A program made the translations under genes and the position numbers. From Pseudoflavonifractor sp902362925 (GTDB lineage Bacteria > Bacillota > Clostridia > Oscillospirales > Oscillospiraceae): a stretch of DNA of 64,000 nt. How positions within the stretch are numbered: the first letter of the stretch is position 1; the number at the start of each line of letters is the position of its first letter. The stretch is taken from NCBI GenBank assembly GCA_902362925.1, contig CABIYL010000005.1, one strand, 5' to 3'. Shown piece by piece: positions 42,152 to 51,472 of the stretch. The notes below the pieces were generated by a model. The model was not told where the DNA came from, searched no databases, and saw nothing but the letters and a program-made list of their open reading frames with translations.

Positions 42152-43312
42152 ATGATCAATCTGTTGGTAAAGACCTTTGTAAAGGACGCCGGAAACGTCC
42201 AGGACCCCCAGGTGCGGCAGCGGTACGGCACCCTGTCCGGCGCTGTGGGTATTTTTCTCAATCTGCTGCTGTCGGCTGGCAAGATGATCGCCGGCCTTAT
42301 CACCGGCTCCATCGCCATCACGGCGGACGCCTTCAACAACCTGACCGACGCGGGCTCGTCGGTGGTGACCCTGGTGGGCTTCCGCATGGCGGGCAAGCAG
42401 GCCGACGACGACCACCCCTTTGGTCATGGGCGCATTGAGTACCTGTCCGGCCTGGCGGTGTCGGTGGTCATCCTGCTGGTGGGCCTGGAGCTGGCCAAGA
42501 GCTCGGTGGAGAAGATCATCCACCCGGAGCCGGTGGAGTTCTCCTGGCTGTCCGCCGGCATCCTGATTGCCGCTATCTGCGTCAAGCTGTGGATGAGCTA
42601 CTTCAACCGCAGCCTGTCCCGGCGGATCGGCTCCGCCGCCATGGCCGCCACCGCCACGGACTCCCTGTCCGACGCGGTGGCCACCTCCGCCGTGCTTCTC
42701 AGCGCCATTATCGGCAAGTTCACCGGCGTGAACATCGACGCCTGGGCCGGTATTCTGGTGGCCCTCTTCATCCTCCGGGCGGGCTGGGGCGCCGCCAAGG
42801 ACACCCTGAATCCCCTCCTGGGCCAGAGCCCCGACCCGGAGCTGGTGCGGGACATTGAGCGGACCGTGCTGGCACACCCCCAGGTGGTGGGCATCCACGA
42901 CATGATCATCCACGACTACGGCCCCGGCCGGTCCATGATGTCCCTCCACGCCGAAGTGCCCGCCGGTTCGGATATCATGGAGGTCCACGACGAGATTGAC
43001 GCCATCGAGCGGGAGCTGAAGGCCAAATATCACATTGACGCCAGCATCCACATGGACCCCATTGTCACCGGCGACGAGACCATCAGCAAGGCCCGAAAGA
43101 TGGTGTCCGAGCTGGTGCGGGAGGTAGACCCAGCCATGACCATCCACGACTTCCGCATGACCAGCGGACCCCGGCACCGGAACCTGATTTTTGACGTGGT
43201 GGTGCCGTACAGCGTCAAGAGCACCGACGATGAGGTCCGCCGGGAGATTGAGCGGAAAATCCGCTCGGCCGACCCCAACAGCTTCGCCGTCATCCAGATC
43301 GACCGGGCCTAG
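42152..43312 (+). CDS. Cation diffusion facilitator (CDF) transporter
   Basis: 386-aa divalent metal efflux protein. Six helices in residues ~25-215 with the metal-site motifs AFNNLTDAGSS and DDDHPFGHGRIEY in helices II/III, and ATDSLSDAVAT in helix V. A C-terminal cytoplasmic domain (~225-310) is followed by an extra ~75-residue region (VVPYSVKSTDDEVRREIE). Substrate could be Zn, Mn or Fe; the DDxxD-like helix V is not decisive. ATG at 42152 after GAGGTG. Confidence 0.92.
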   Translation: MINLLVKTFVKDAGNVQDPQVRQRYGTLSGAVGIFLNLLLSAGKMIAGLITGSIAITADAFNNLTDAGSSVVTLVGFRMAGKQADDDHPFGHGRIEYLSGLAVSVVILLVGLELAKSSVEKIIHPEPVEFSWLSAGILIAAICVKLWMSYFNRSLSRRIGSAAMAATATDSLSDAVATSAVLLSAIIGKFTGVNIDAWAGILVALFILRAGWGAAKDTLNPLLGQSPDPELVRDIERTVLAHPQVVGIHDMIIHDYGPGRSMMSLHAEVPAGSDIMEVHDEIDAIERELKAKYHIDASIHMDPIVTGDETISKARKMVSELVREVDPAMTIHDFRMTSGPRHRNLIFDVVVPYSVKSTDDEVRREIERKIRSADPNSFAVIQIDRA

Positions 43313-43352
43313 ACCCAGGAACCGGGCTGAGACGGCCAGTCTTTACAAAAAA

Positions 43353-43370
43353 TTCACCTCATAGGGTGAA
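43353..43370 (+). promoter_or_regulatory. Inverted repeat before the OmpR-type regulator gene
   Basis: TTCACC-TCATA-GGGTGAA lies eight bases before a TATAAT at 43378-43383. Possible operator, e.g. for autoregulation by the downstream response regulator; not verified. Confidence 0.4.
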
Positions 43371-43446
43371 AAATGTCTATAATATTATTATAGTACTATG
43401 ATATGGCCGGGGAGCATGCCCGGCTGCGGAAGGATGGTGTACGGAA

Positions 43447-44139
43447 ATGGCGCAGAAGGTACTCATCGTGGAGGACGAGGCCAACATTGCCGAGCTGCTC
43501 CACCTGTACCTGGAGAAAGAGGGCTACGAGACTGCCGTGGCGCCCGACGGCGGGAAGGGTGTGGAGCTGTTCCGCTCCTTCCATCCCGACCTGGTGCTGC
43601 TGGACATTATGCTGCCCGTTATGGACGGCTGGTCCGTGCTCAAGAAGATCCGGGAGAGCGACAAGACCCCTGTCATCATGCTCACCGCCAAGGGTGAGAC
43701 CGAGGACAAGGTCCACGGCCTGGAGGGGGGCGCTGACGACTATATCGTCAAGCCCTTTGAGATGAAGGAAGTGCTGGCCCGCATTCACGCCGTGCTCCGC
43801 CGCTTCGGCGCCGAGGAGGAGGGCAGCGGGGAGAAGAAGCTCTCCTTTGACAAGCTGGTCATCAACCTGGACTCCTACGAGCTGCTGGTGGACGGCAAGC
43901 GGGTGGATACGCCCCCCAAGGAACTGGAGCTTCTCTATCACCTGGCCGCCTCCCCCAACCGGGTGTTCACCCGCAACCAGCTGCTGGACGAGGTGTGGGG
44001 CTTTGACTACTTCGGCGACTCCCGCACCGTGGACGTCCACATCAAGCGCCTGCGTGAGAAGCTGGAGGGCGTTAGTGATCAATGGAGCTTGAAGACCGTC
44101 TGGGGTGTAGGCTATAAATTTGAGGTTGTCAACGGCTGA
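43447..44139 (+). CDS. OmpR-family response regulator
   Basis: 230 aa. Receiver domain with VEDEA, phosphoacceptor Asp in LLDIMLP, and KPF; winged-helix domain with RVFTRNQLLDEVWGF and RTVDVHIKRLREKLE. Followed by its histidine kinase and then by a HtrA-type protease gene, an order reminiscent of CssRS with HtrA in Bacillus. Secretion/envelope stress control is therefore suggested but not shown. Confidence 0.93.
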   Translation: MAQKVLIVEDEANIAELLHLYLEKEGYETAVAPDGGKGVELFRSFHPDLVLLDIMLPVMDGWSVLKKIRESDKTPVIMLTAKGETEDKVHGLEGGADDYIVKPFEMKEVLARIHAVLRRFGAEEEGSGEKKLSFDKLVINLDSYELLVDGKRVDTPPKELELLYHLAASPNRVFTRNQLLDEVWGFDYFGDSRTVDVHIKRLREKLEGVSDQWSLKTVWGVGYKFEVVNG

Positions 44140-44231
44140 CGCTCTGCCCCTGAAAAAAGAAAACATCCCGCATGGGACCGGTGTGAGAGCCGGTCCTGGG
44201 GCGGTATGCCCTCAGAAAGGAGGAGAACGGC

Positions 44232-45683
44232 ACGAAGAGCCTGTATAAGCGCCAGTTTGCCATGATGGCGGGGATGATCCTCATCTCCTTTGCTCTGCTG
44301 GGCGCGTCATTTATTACCCTGTCCTACCAGTACACGGTCCGGGAAAAGCAGGACACCATAGAGAAAAACGCCGCCTACATCGCGGAATTTACTGGTTCCT
44401 ATCTCTCGGAATCCCGTTACTCCACCACCATTTACGACTCTGCCTACCGGCAGTACACCTCCAATCTGGCCCAGCTGGCCGACGCCTATGTGATTCTCTG
44501 CGAGACCACCCCGGACCGGATTGGCGAGATTGTCTACTCCTCCGACGGCCAGACCGAGGGGGCGTTCATCGGCCAGACCCTGTCTGCCGACATGGTCAGC
44601 CAGGCGGTGCGGGACGGCTCCTACGGCTCCATGACCACCCTGAACGGGCTGTTTGCGGAAAAACGGTTTGTGGCCGGATGCCCCATCTACAAAACCGGCC
44701 TGCTGGGACAGCGGGTCCAGACCGGTATGGTCTTTGTGGCGGCTGAAATAGAGAACATCACGGAGATGTGGCGTGCGTTTGCCAATATCTTCTTCTTTAC
44801 CGCCATTGTGGTGCTCTGCCTTGCCTTCATCACCACGTCGGTGACCTCCCTGCGCCAGACCAAGCCCCTCAAGGAGATGGCGGAGGCCGCCCGCAAGTTC
44901 GGACACGGGGAGTTTGAAACCCGGGTCGAGGTGGGCAACCGGAAGGACGAGGTAGGAGAGCTGGCCGAGGCCTTCAACGCCATGGCGGAGTCCCTGGCCC
45001 AGTCGGAGGCCAAACGCAGCGAGTTTGTGGCCAACATCTCCCACGAGCTGAAGACCCCCATGACCACCATCGCCGGCTTTGCCGACGGTATTCTGGACGG
45101 CACCATTCCCCCGGAGAAGGAGCAGGACGCCCTGCGCACCATCTCCTCTGAGACCCGCCGCCTCTCCCGGCTGGTGCGGCGTATGCTGGACCTGAGCCGC
45201 CTCCAGTCGGCGGAGAACGTCACCGCCCAGGAGCAGTTTGACATCTCCGAGCTGATGGTCCGGGTGCTGCTGAGCCTGGAGACCAAGATCAACCAGTCCG
45301 GCCTGGACGTGTCCACCGACCTGCCCGAGGAGCCGGTCATGGTGTGGGGCGATCCGGACGGCATCACCCAGGTGTGCTACAACCTGCTGGACAACGCCAT
45401 CAAGTTCTCCCAGGAGAAGGGGGTCATCACCATCTCCATCACCACCAAGGGCGGCAAGGCCTATGTGTCGGTGCGCAATGTGGGAGACACTATCCCCGCT
45501 GAGGAGCTGCCCCTGCTCTTTGACCGCTTCCACAAGAGCGACAAATCCCGCAGCGAGGACCGGGACGGCGTGGGCCTGGGACTGTATATCGTCAAGACCA
45601 TTCTCAACAACCACAAGGAAAACATCACCGTCACCAGCGACCACGGCGTGACGGAGTTCACATTCACGCTGACACTGGCGTGA
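44232..45683 (+). CDS. Membrane sensor histidine kinase (possible ACG start)
   Basis: Two transmembrane helices (about residues 10-35 and 185-208) flank a ~150-residue extracytoplasmic sensor. HAMP, HisKA (FVANISHELKTPMT) and HATPase (NLLDNAIKFS, DGVGLGLYIVK) follow. The first ATG in frame (44262) has no ribosome binding site. AAAGGAGG lies eight bases before an ACG at 44232, giving the natural-looking start [M]KSLYKRQFAMMAGM. I annotate from the ACG; the shorter form from 44262 would lose ten residues. Confidence 0.85.
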   Translation, partial: TKSLYKRQFAMMAGMILISFALLGASFITLSYQYTVREKQDTIEKNAAYIAEFTGSYLSESRYSTTIYDSAYRQYTSNLAQLADAYVILCETTPDRIGEIVYSSDGQTEGAFIGQTLSADMVSQAVRDGSYGSMTTLNGLFAEKRFVAGCPIYKTGLLGQRVQTGMVFVAAEIENITEMWRAFANIFFFTAIVVLCLAFITTSVTSLRQTKPLKEMAEAARKFGHGEFETRVEVGNRKDEVGELAEAFNAMAESLAQSEAKRSEFVANISHELKTPMTTIAGFADGILDGTIPPEKEQDALRTISSETRRLSRLVRRMLDLSRLQSAENVTAQEQFDISELMVRVLLSLETKINQSGLDVSTDLPEEPVMVWGDPDGITQVCYNLLDNAIKFSQEKGVITISITTKGGKAYVSVRNVGDTIPAEELPLLFDRFHKSDKSRSEDRDGVGLGLYIVKTILNNHKENITVTSDHGVTEFTFTLTLA

Positions 45684-45714
45684 GGAGAGAGAAACCATCC
45701 AGGGAGGTCACCGA

Positions 45715-46992
45715 ATGCGCACCGATTACTACACCAACACTCCCGCCGGCGGCGGGCCGGGACGGACCGGAACACCCCGCTATACGGTCATTCCCTTTGA
45801 GCAGCCCCCGCAGTCGGAGGAGAAGAAGCGCCGGGGCAGCCGAAAGGCACCCTGGATCTTCGCTGCGTTCCTGGTGCTCATTGTGGCACTGACCACCCTG
45901 ACCCTGGCTCTGAGCTGGATGTTTTACCAGGACGAGGAGCCAACGGCGGGAGAGAGCGGCGGCGGGAACTACACCACCATTCCCATCCCCACCGCTTCCC
46001 CTGAGACCGGCGTCACCGACCTGGAGCGGGCCCCCACCGGAACGGGAGTCACCCTGTCCATTGCCGCCCTGCCGGAGAACGGTCTGACCTATCAGGAGAT
46101 CTACGACCGGAACATCGCCGCCGTTGTCAGCATCCGCGCCTACCAGACGGGCGGCGGGGCCACCGGCACCGGCGTGATTATGACGGCGGACGGGTACATC
46201 ATCACCAACTACCACGTGATTCAGGGCTCCTATGAGGTGGAGGTGCTACTCTCTGACGACAGCGTCCACAAGGCTCTGCTGGTGGGCGGCGACCAGACCA
46301 ACGACCTGGCCGTGCTGAAGATTGACGCCGCCGACCTGACTCCGGCCGAGTTCGGCGACTCCGACCTGCTCCAGGTAGGGGACCTGGCTCTGGCCATCGG
46401 CAACCCTCTGGGTGAGGAGCTGCGGGGCACCATGACCGACGGCATCATCTCCGCCATCAGCCGGGACGTGAACGTGGACGGCAACACCATGACCCTCATC
46501 CAGACCACCGCCGCCCTCAACTCGGGCAACTCGGGCGGCGCCCTGCTCAACGACCGGGGCCAGGTGGTGGGCATCACCAACATGAAGATGACCAGCTACT
46601 CCGGCTCGGTGGAGGGCCTGGGTTTCGCCATCCCCACCAACACGGTAAAGACCATTGTGGATGACCTCATCGCCTACGGCCATGTGCCGGGCTATCCCAC
46701 CCTGGGCATCCTGGGCTCCACCATGGACGAGGAGCGTGCCGCCGCCAGCGGGCTGGTGGTGGGCGTGTACGTCCAGAGCGTCACCGCCGGTTCGGACGCG
46801 GAGAAGCAGGGCATGCGCGCCGGCGACGTGATCACCGAGTGCAACGGCCAGAGCGTCACCTCCGTGGACGACATCAATGCCATCAAGGCGGGCTTCCAGG
46901 CGGGGGACGCGCTCCACTTCCGGGTGTACCGGAACGGGGAGTACCTGGACCTGGAGGTCAAACTGGTGGAGCGGTACCAGCTGGACCAGTAA
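45715..46992 (+). CDS. htrA: HtrA-family (S1C) serine protease with PDZ domain
   Basis: 425-aa membrane-anchored quality-control protease. A ~45-residue cytoplasmic basic region and TM helix (47-70) precede the trypsin-like domain with His167 (ITNYHVI), Asp197 (TNDLAVLK) and Ser273 (SGNSGGALL). One PDZ domain (about 325-415; SDAEKQGMRAGDVITECNG) follows. Directly downstream of a two-component pair, so probably its target. Confidence 0.94.
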   Translation: MRTDYYTNTPAGGGPGRTGTPRYTVIPFEQPPQSEEKKRRGSRKAPWIFAAFLVLIVALTTLTLALSWMFYQDEEPTAGESGGGNYTTIPIPTASPETGVTDLERAPTGTGVTLSIAALPENGLTYQEIYDRNIAAVVSIRAYQTGGGATGTGVIMTADGYIITNYHVIQGSYEVEVLLSDDSVHKALLVGGDQTNDLAVLKIDAADLTPAEFGDSDLLQVGDLALAIGNPLGEELRGTMTDGIISAISRDVNVDGNTMTLIQTTAALNSGNSGGALLNDRGQVVGITNMKMTSYSGSVEGLGFAIPTNTVKTIVDDLIAYGHVPGYPTLGILGSTMDEERAAASGLVVGVYVQSVTAGSDAEKQGMRAGDVITECNGQSVTSVDDINAIKAGFQAGDALHFRVYRNGEYLDLEVKLVERYQLDQ

Positions 46993-47014
46993 AATTCCCG
47001 TACAGGGAGGAACC

Positions 47015-47815
47015 ATGAACAAAACGGAACTTCTGACCCGGCTTGCCCGGGACGGGGAGGAGCGGATGCTCCTGGCCCGTACCATGGACAAGCTGGAGCT
47101 GACCGGGCGGCGGAACATCCCCGCCCACACGGCCTTTTTGTCCCCCCAGGAGCAGGCATCGGTGGAGATGCTCATCAACGCCAGCGGCCACCCTTCCCAC
47201 CTGTTCTACGGGGGCTTTGAGGGGGCGGAGCGGACCATCTGCGTCTTTCTCCCCGACTGGCAGGCGCCGGAGGACTGGCTGGCCGACGGGGAGGACTGCC
47301 CCATCTGCGCCCTGCGGTGCACCTTCCCCGAGGACGCGGGGCTGACCCACCGGGACTTCCTGGGCTCCATTCTGGGCCTGGGACTGGACCGGGAAAAGGT
47401 GGGGGACCTGCTGGTGTCCCCCGGCGTGTGCGATATCCTGCTGCTCAAAGAGATTGAGGACTTTCTCCTCCTCCACCTGGAGAGTGCCGGACGCACCCGG
47501 CTCAAGGTGGCGCCGGTGGCGCTGTCCGCCCTGACACCCCCTAAGGTGGAGGTCAAGCTCATCCGCGACACGGTGGCCACCCTGCGTCTGGACGCGGTAG
47601 CGGCCTCCGCGTTCTCCCTGCCCCGGTCCAAGGCGGCGGATCTCATCTCCTCCGGCCGGGTGCAGCTCAACCACCGCGAGTGTACCAAACCGGACCGGAC
47701 AGTGGCCCAGGGAGATGTAATCTCCTGCCGGGGAATGGGGAAGGCCGCAGTAAAGACCGTGGGCGGAGTATCCAAAAAGGGCCGAATTATAATAGAAGTG
47801 GAGCGATATCTCTGA
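47015..47815 (+). CDS. ylmH: YlmH-like RNA-binding S4 protein
   Basis: 266 aa. N-terminal YlmH domain (TAFLSPQEQASVEMLI, HRDFLGSILGLGLDREKVGDLLV) and C-terminal S4 domain from ~185 (LRLDAVAASAFSLPRSKAADLISSGRVQLNH). The S4 protein family member in Bacillus acts on stalled/recycled ribosomes. ATG at 47015 after AGGGAGG. Its TGA shares one base with the next ATG. Confidence 0.9.
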   Translation: MNKTELLTRLARDGEERMLLARTMDKLELTGRRNIPAHTAFLSPQEQASVEMLINASGHPSHLFYGGFEGAERTICVFLPDWQAPEDWLADGEDCPICALRCTFPEDAGLTHRDFLGSILGLGLDREKVGDLLVSPGVCDILLLKEIEDFLLLHLESAGRTRLKVAPVALSALTPPKVEVKLIRDTVATLRLDAVAASAFSLPRSKAADLISSGRVQLNHRECTKPDRTVAQGDVISCRGMGKAAVKTVGGVSKKGRIIIEVERYL

Positions 47816-48021
47816 TGGAACAGGAAAAGATTGACCGCATCAATGAGCTGGCCAAGAAGGCCAAGACCCCTGAGGGTCTTACCCCTGAGGAGACCGCCGA
47901 GCGGGACGCCCTGCGGAAGGAGTATGTTGCCTCTGTCCGGGCCAACCTGACGGCCCAGCTGGACAACACCTTTATCGTGGAGCCCGACGGCACCAAGCAC
48001 AAGCTGGGGAAAAAAGAGTAA
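47815..48021 (+). CDS. DUF896 (YnzC-like) small protein
   Basis: 68 aa. Starts MEQEKIDRINELAKKAKT, then LTPEETAERDALRKEYVASVRANL, the complete DUF896 signature. Overlaps the ylmH stop as TGATG. Function not established. Confidence 0.93.
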   Translation: MEQEKIDRINELAKKAKTPEGLTPEETAERDALRKEYVASVRANLTAQLDNTFIVEPDGTKHKLGKKE

Positions 48022-48059
48022 AAAAGCGGAGGCTGTCCATTGGACAGCCTCCGCTTTTT
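48021..48059. terminator. Strong bidirectional terminator
   Basis: Near-perfect stem of ~17 bp (AAAAAGCGGAGGCTGTCC with GGACAGCCTCCGCTTTTT). It lies between the convergent DUF896 and RNase J genes, with T/A runs on both sides. Confidence 0.93.
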
Positions 48060-48062
48060 GTT

Positions 48063-49721
48063 TTACACATCCATGATGACAGGCAGGATCATGGGATTGC
48101 GCTTGGTCTTTTTGTAGAGGAAGGCGGACAGATCGTTCTTGATCTGGGTCTTGATGGCGGACCAGTCCTTGAGACGCTGGTCCTGGCACTCCTCGATGGC
48201 CTCCATGGCCACCCGCTTGAGCTCCTCCATCAGACCCTCGGACTCCTTGACGTACACAAAGCCCCGGGTGATGATATCCGGGCCGGAGAGGAGAGCGCCG
48301 TCCTCGGCGGACATGGTGGCCACTACCACAATCATGCCGTCCTCGGCCAGGTGCTTCCGGTCCCGCAGGACCACAGCGCCCACGTCGCCCACACCGTAAC
48401 CGTCCACGAACACCCGGCCGGCGGGCACGGTGCCGTTGATGCGGGCGGTGTTGCGGGTGAACTCCATCACCTTGCCGATGTCGCTGATGAGGATGTTGTT
48501 GGGATCCATGCCCATCTCACGGGCCAGCTTGGCGTGGGTCTTGAGCATCCGCTGTTCGCCGTGGACGGGGACAAAGAACTTGGGCTTGACCAGGGCATGG
48601 ATGATCTTCAGCTCGTCCTGGCAGGCGTGGCCGGAGACGTGGAGGGGGGCGGCCCGCTCATTGACCACCTCGGCGCCCTTGCGGTAGAGCTCGTTGATGA
48701 CGCTGCCGATGGCGTTCTCGTTGCCGGGAATGGCGGAGGCCGAGATGATGACCCGGTCGCCGGCCTGGATGTCCACCTGACGGTGGGTGGAGAAGGCCAT
48801 ACGGGTGAGGGCGGACATGGTCTCGCCCTGGCTGCCCGTGGTGATGATGCACACCTTGTTCTTGGGCAGGCTCTTGAGGTGGTTCACGTCCACCAGCACC
48901 CCGGCGGGGATATTCATGTATCCCAGCTCGGTGGAGACCTTGATGGCGTTCTCCATGCTGCGGCCGGTGACGGCCACCTTGCGGCCGTACTTGGCGGCCA
49001 CGGAGATGATCTGCTGCATCCGGTCCACGTTGGAGGCGAAGGTGGTGACGATGATCCGCTCCTCGCAGCCCCGGAACAGGGCGTCAAAGGAGGCGCCCAC
49101 GCTCCGCTCGCTCTTGGTGAAGCCGGGACGCTCCACGTTGGTGGAGTCGGCCAGAAGGGCCAGAACGCCCTCCTTGCCCAGCTGGCCCAGTCGGGCCAGG
49201 TCGATCATGCCGCCGGACACAGGGGTGGCGTCGATCTTGAAGTCGCCGGTGTGGACGCACACGCCCACCGGGCACTTGATGGCAAAGCCGCAGGCGTCGG
49301 CGATGGAGTGGTTCACGTGGATGAACTCCACCGAGAACTTGCCCGCCTTCACGGTCTCGCCGGACTCACAGGTGATGAGCTTGGTCTTGTCCAGCAGCCG
49401 GTGCTCCTCCAGCTTCAGCTTCACCAGCCCGGCGGTCATCCGGGTGGCGTAGATGGGGGCCTGCACATCCCGCAGAAGATAGGGGATGGAGCCGATGTGG
49501 TCCTCGTGGCCGTGGGTCAGGAAGATGCCCCGGATCTTGTCCTTGTTCTTGATGAGATAGGAGAAGTCGGGGATGACCACGTCGATGCCGTACATGTCGT
49601 CATCGGGAAAGCCCATGCCCACGTCCACGACAATGATGTCCCCGCCGTACTCGTAGACGGTGACGTTCTTGCCGATCTCGTTGAGGCCGCCAAGGGAGAT
49701 GATTTTCAGTTTTTCTGCCAT
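48063..49721 (-). CDS. rnj: Ribonuclease J
   Basis: 552-aa metallo-beta-lactamase/beta-CASP ribonuclease for mRNA decay and rRNA maturation. Motifs: THGHEDHIGSIPYLL (zinc ligands), VNHSIADACG, VHTGDFKID, VTGRSMEN, GSQGETMSAL and HVSGHACQDEL, with the C-terminal domain complete (FLYKKTKRNPMILPV). ATG at 49721 (MAEKLKIISLGGLNEIGKN). The longer frame reads into non-coding sequence. The nearest GGAG is about 15 bases upstream, a longer spacing than usual. Confidence 0.95.
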   Translation of the reverse strand: MAEKLKIISLGGLNEIGKNVTVYEYGGDIIVVDVGMGFPDDDMYGIDVVIPDFSYLIKNKDKIRGIFLTHGHEDHIGSIPYLLRDVQAPIYATRMTAGLVKLKLEEHRLLDKTKLITCESGETVKAGKFSVEFIHVNHSIADACGFAIKCPVGVCVHTGDFKIDATPVSGGMIDLARLGQLGKEGVLALLADSTNVERPGFTKSERSVGASFDALFRGCEERIIVTTFASNVDRMQQIISVAAKYGRKVAVTGRSMENAIKVSTELGYMNIPAGVLVDVNHLKSLPKNKVCIITTGSQGETMSALTRMAFSTHRQVDIQAGDRVIISASAIPGNENAIGSVINELYRKGAEVVNERAAPLHVSGHACQDELKIIHALVKPKFFVPVHGEQRMLKTHAKLAREMGMDPNNILISDIGKVMEFTRNTARINGTVPAGRVFVDGYGVGDVGAVVLRDRKHLAEDGMIVVVATMSAEDGALLSGPDIITRGFVYVKESEGLMEELKRVAMEAIEECQDQRLKDWSAIKTQIKNDLSAFLYKKTKRNPMILPVIMDV

Positions 49722-50189
49722 AATAGGTTTATTGCACTCCTTAATCTGTGTTGTTTGAAATAGGTGAAAAGGGATGTAAACAGACACATGAGCGCACCAA
49801 AAGAAGGCGATTCCGCCCGCTCTTTCCGGCCCTGCCTCGCCGGAAAAAGGGGCGGCCATTCGCCGCCGGTGCAGTATTTTCGTGTCTATGCCTTATCTCA
49901 GGTGCGCACGGCGCACATAAAGCCAAATCGCATACGCTCAACCCCGGAGGGGAGCATCCTGTACTTTAGTATACCACACAGATGGGAAAAAGTATACAGA
50001 AACTTTTCGCCCCCCTTCGCCGCCAAGGTACGCCATACGCCACATTATATATAATGTGTGTCCGCCATAGACGGGCACATCCGGCCTGAGCACAGGGGCA
50101 GCGGCCCAAAAGGGACTTTCTTTTTGGGCAAAAATCAAGTATCCTGTTTTCAGCAGTCCGGGACGTGCCCGGAGAGAGGAGCAGAGACG
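49722..50189. other. Intergenic region between divergent rnj and DUF1653 genes
   Basis: About 470 bases with no convincing gene. It should hold the two divergent promoters; TATACT-like hexamers occur on the minus strand near 49967-49995. Short open frames here have no ribosome binding site or family resemblance. Confidence 0.6.
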
Positions 50190-50408
50190 ATGGAGGAGAT
50201 CAGACCCGGCCGGTACCGGCATTTCAAAGGCAAGGAATACCGGGTGTATTTCACCGCCCGCCATTCGGAGACGGAGGAGCTGATGGTGGTCTACCAGTCC
50301 CTGTACGGCGAAGGGGGCATGTGGGTGCGCCCGGCGGCCATGTGGAGCGAGCATGTGGAGCGGGACGGGTACTCCGGCCCCAGATTTGTGTATATTGGAG
50401 GGAAATAA
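50190..50408 (+). CDS. DUF1653 protein
   Basis: 72 aa with the family core RPGRYRHFKGKEYRVYFTARHSET... VVYQSLYG... WVRPAAMW. Small SH3-like beta-barrel predicted in the family; role unknown. ATG at 50190 follows GAGGAG. The downstream ArsC-like gene begins two bases after its stop codon. Confidence 0.88.
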   Translation: MEEIRPGRYRHFKGKEYRVYFTARHSETEELMVVYQSLYGEGGMWVRPAAMWSEHVERDGYSGPRFVYIGGK

Positions 50409-50410
50409 GG

Positions 50411-50743
50411 GTGAACATTCAGATTTTCGGAAAGTCCAAGTGCTTTGACACCAAGAAGGCAGAGCGCTATTTCAAGGAGCGGCGGGTGAAGTTCCAGGCG
50501 GTGGACCTGGTGAAGTTCGGCATGAGCCGGGGAGAGCTCCAGAGCGTGAAGAACGCGGTGGGGCTGGAGAACCTGGTGGACTGGGACAACCCGGACGCGG
50601 CCATCATCCGCTACCTGGCGGGGGAGGGGGACAAGCTGGAGAAGCTCTTTGAGAACCCCAGGCTCATCCGCACCCCGGTGGTGCGCAACGGCCGCCAGGC
50701 CACGGTGGGCTACTGCCCCGACGTGTGGAAGGAGTGGACGTGA
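50411..50743 (+). CDS. ArsC/Spx-family thioredoxin-fold protein
   Basis: 110 aa starting at GTG (50411). N-terminal IQIFGKSKCFDTKKAERYF has a single active-site-like cysteine rather than the Spx CxxC, and RLIRTPVV carries the cis-proline loop typical of the ArsC family. Arsenate reductase, Spx-like or other redox role cannot be decided. Transcribed with the DUF1653 gene. Confidence 0.82.
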   Translation: MNIQIFGKSKCFDTKKAERYFKERRVKFQAVDLVKFGMSRGELQSVKNAVGLENLVDWDNPDAAIIRYLAGEGDKLEKLFENPRLIRTPVVRNGRQATVGYCPDVWKEWT

Positions 50744-50931
50744 GCGGGGGACACAGCGGCACTTTTTTACCCCTTGAGCGGGAAATCTTTAAGAAATGTA
50801 ACAGATGTGTAAACAAACAATGAACCTTTTTCCGCGTTCATTGACAAAGGACCGGGCCGGGGGTATGCTTTTTTCGTGCGCGAAGCGAAGTATCCGGCGG
50901 GAGGTCCGCCGGAAGAAAGGAACGGACGCGG

Positions 50932-51366
50932 ATGAAGGAATCCAATGATATTTTGATGAGCTATCTGCGGGTAACGCAGCATATGTCCCAGCATTTCCGC
51001 AGCCATTTCGGCCGCCTGAACCTGACCTTCCCCCAGGCGCTGGTGCTGACCGTGCTGGGAGAGGACGGGCCCATGCCCATCAGTGCTCTGGCCGAGCGGA
51101 CGGGCAGCGCCAACTCCACGGTCTCGGGTATTGTGGACCGGCTGGAGAAGCTGGAGCTGGCACGCCGGGAGCGGTCTGAGAGCGACCGCCGGGTGATTTA
51201 CGTCACCGCCACAGAGAAGTACCAGGAGCTGCGGCAGAAGGCAAAGACCGATGTGTCGGGCTATTTTGCCACGGTGCTCAACAACATGGAGCCCCAGGAC
51301 AGGGAGATGATCCTCACCGCGCTGGAGAAGCTGGACCAGGCTCTGACCAAGTGCGGCGAGAGCTGA
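50932..51366 (+). CDS. MarR-family transcription regulator
   Basis: 144-aa winged-helix dimer-type regulator: LTFPQALVLTVLGEDGPMPISALAERTG, STVSGIVDRLEKLELARRERSESDRRVIYVTAT. The ligand is unknown. It may control the following gene, 106 bases downstream. ATG after AAGGAA. Confidence 0.92.
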   Translation: MKESNDILMSYLRVTQHMSQHFRSHFGRLNLTFPQALVLTVLGEDGPMPISALAERTGSANSTVSGIVDRLEKLELARRERSESDRRVIYVTATEKYQELRQKAKTDVSGYFATVLNNMEPQDREMILTALEKLDQALTKCGES

Positions 51367-51472
51367 GGCCAAAAGGGAGTGCTTTTTTTCCCGGCATGTG
51401 ATATGATACCTGCAAAGCGGGGTATTATGGAACCGGCAGAACAGAGCTGACCGGGAAAGGACGGACATTTCC

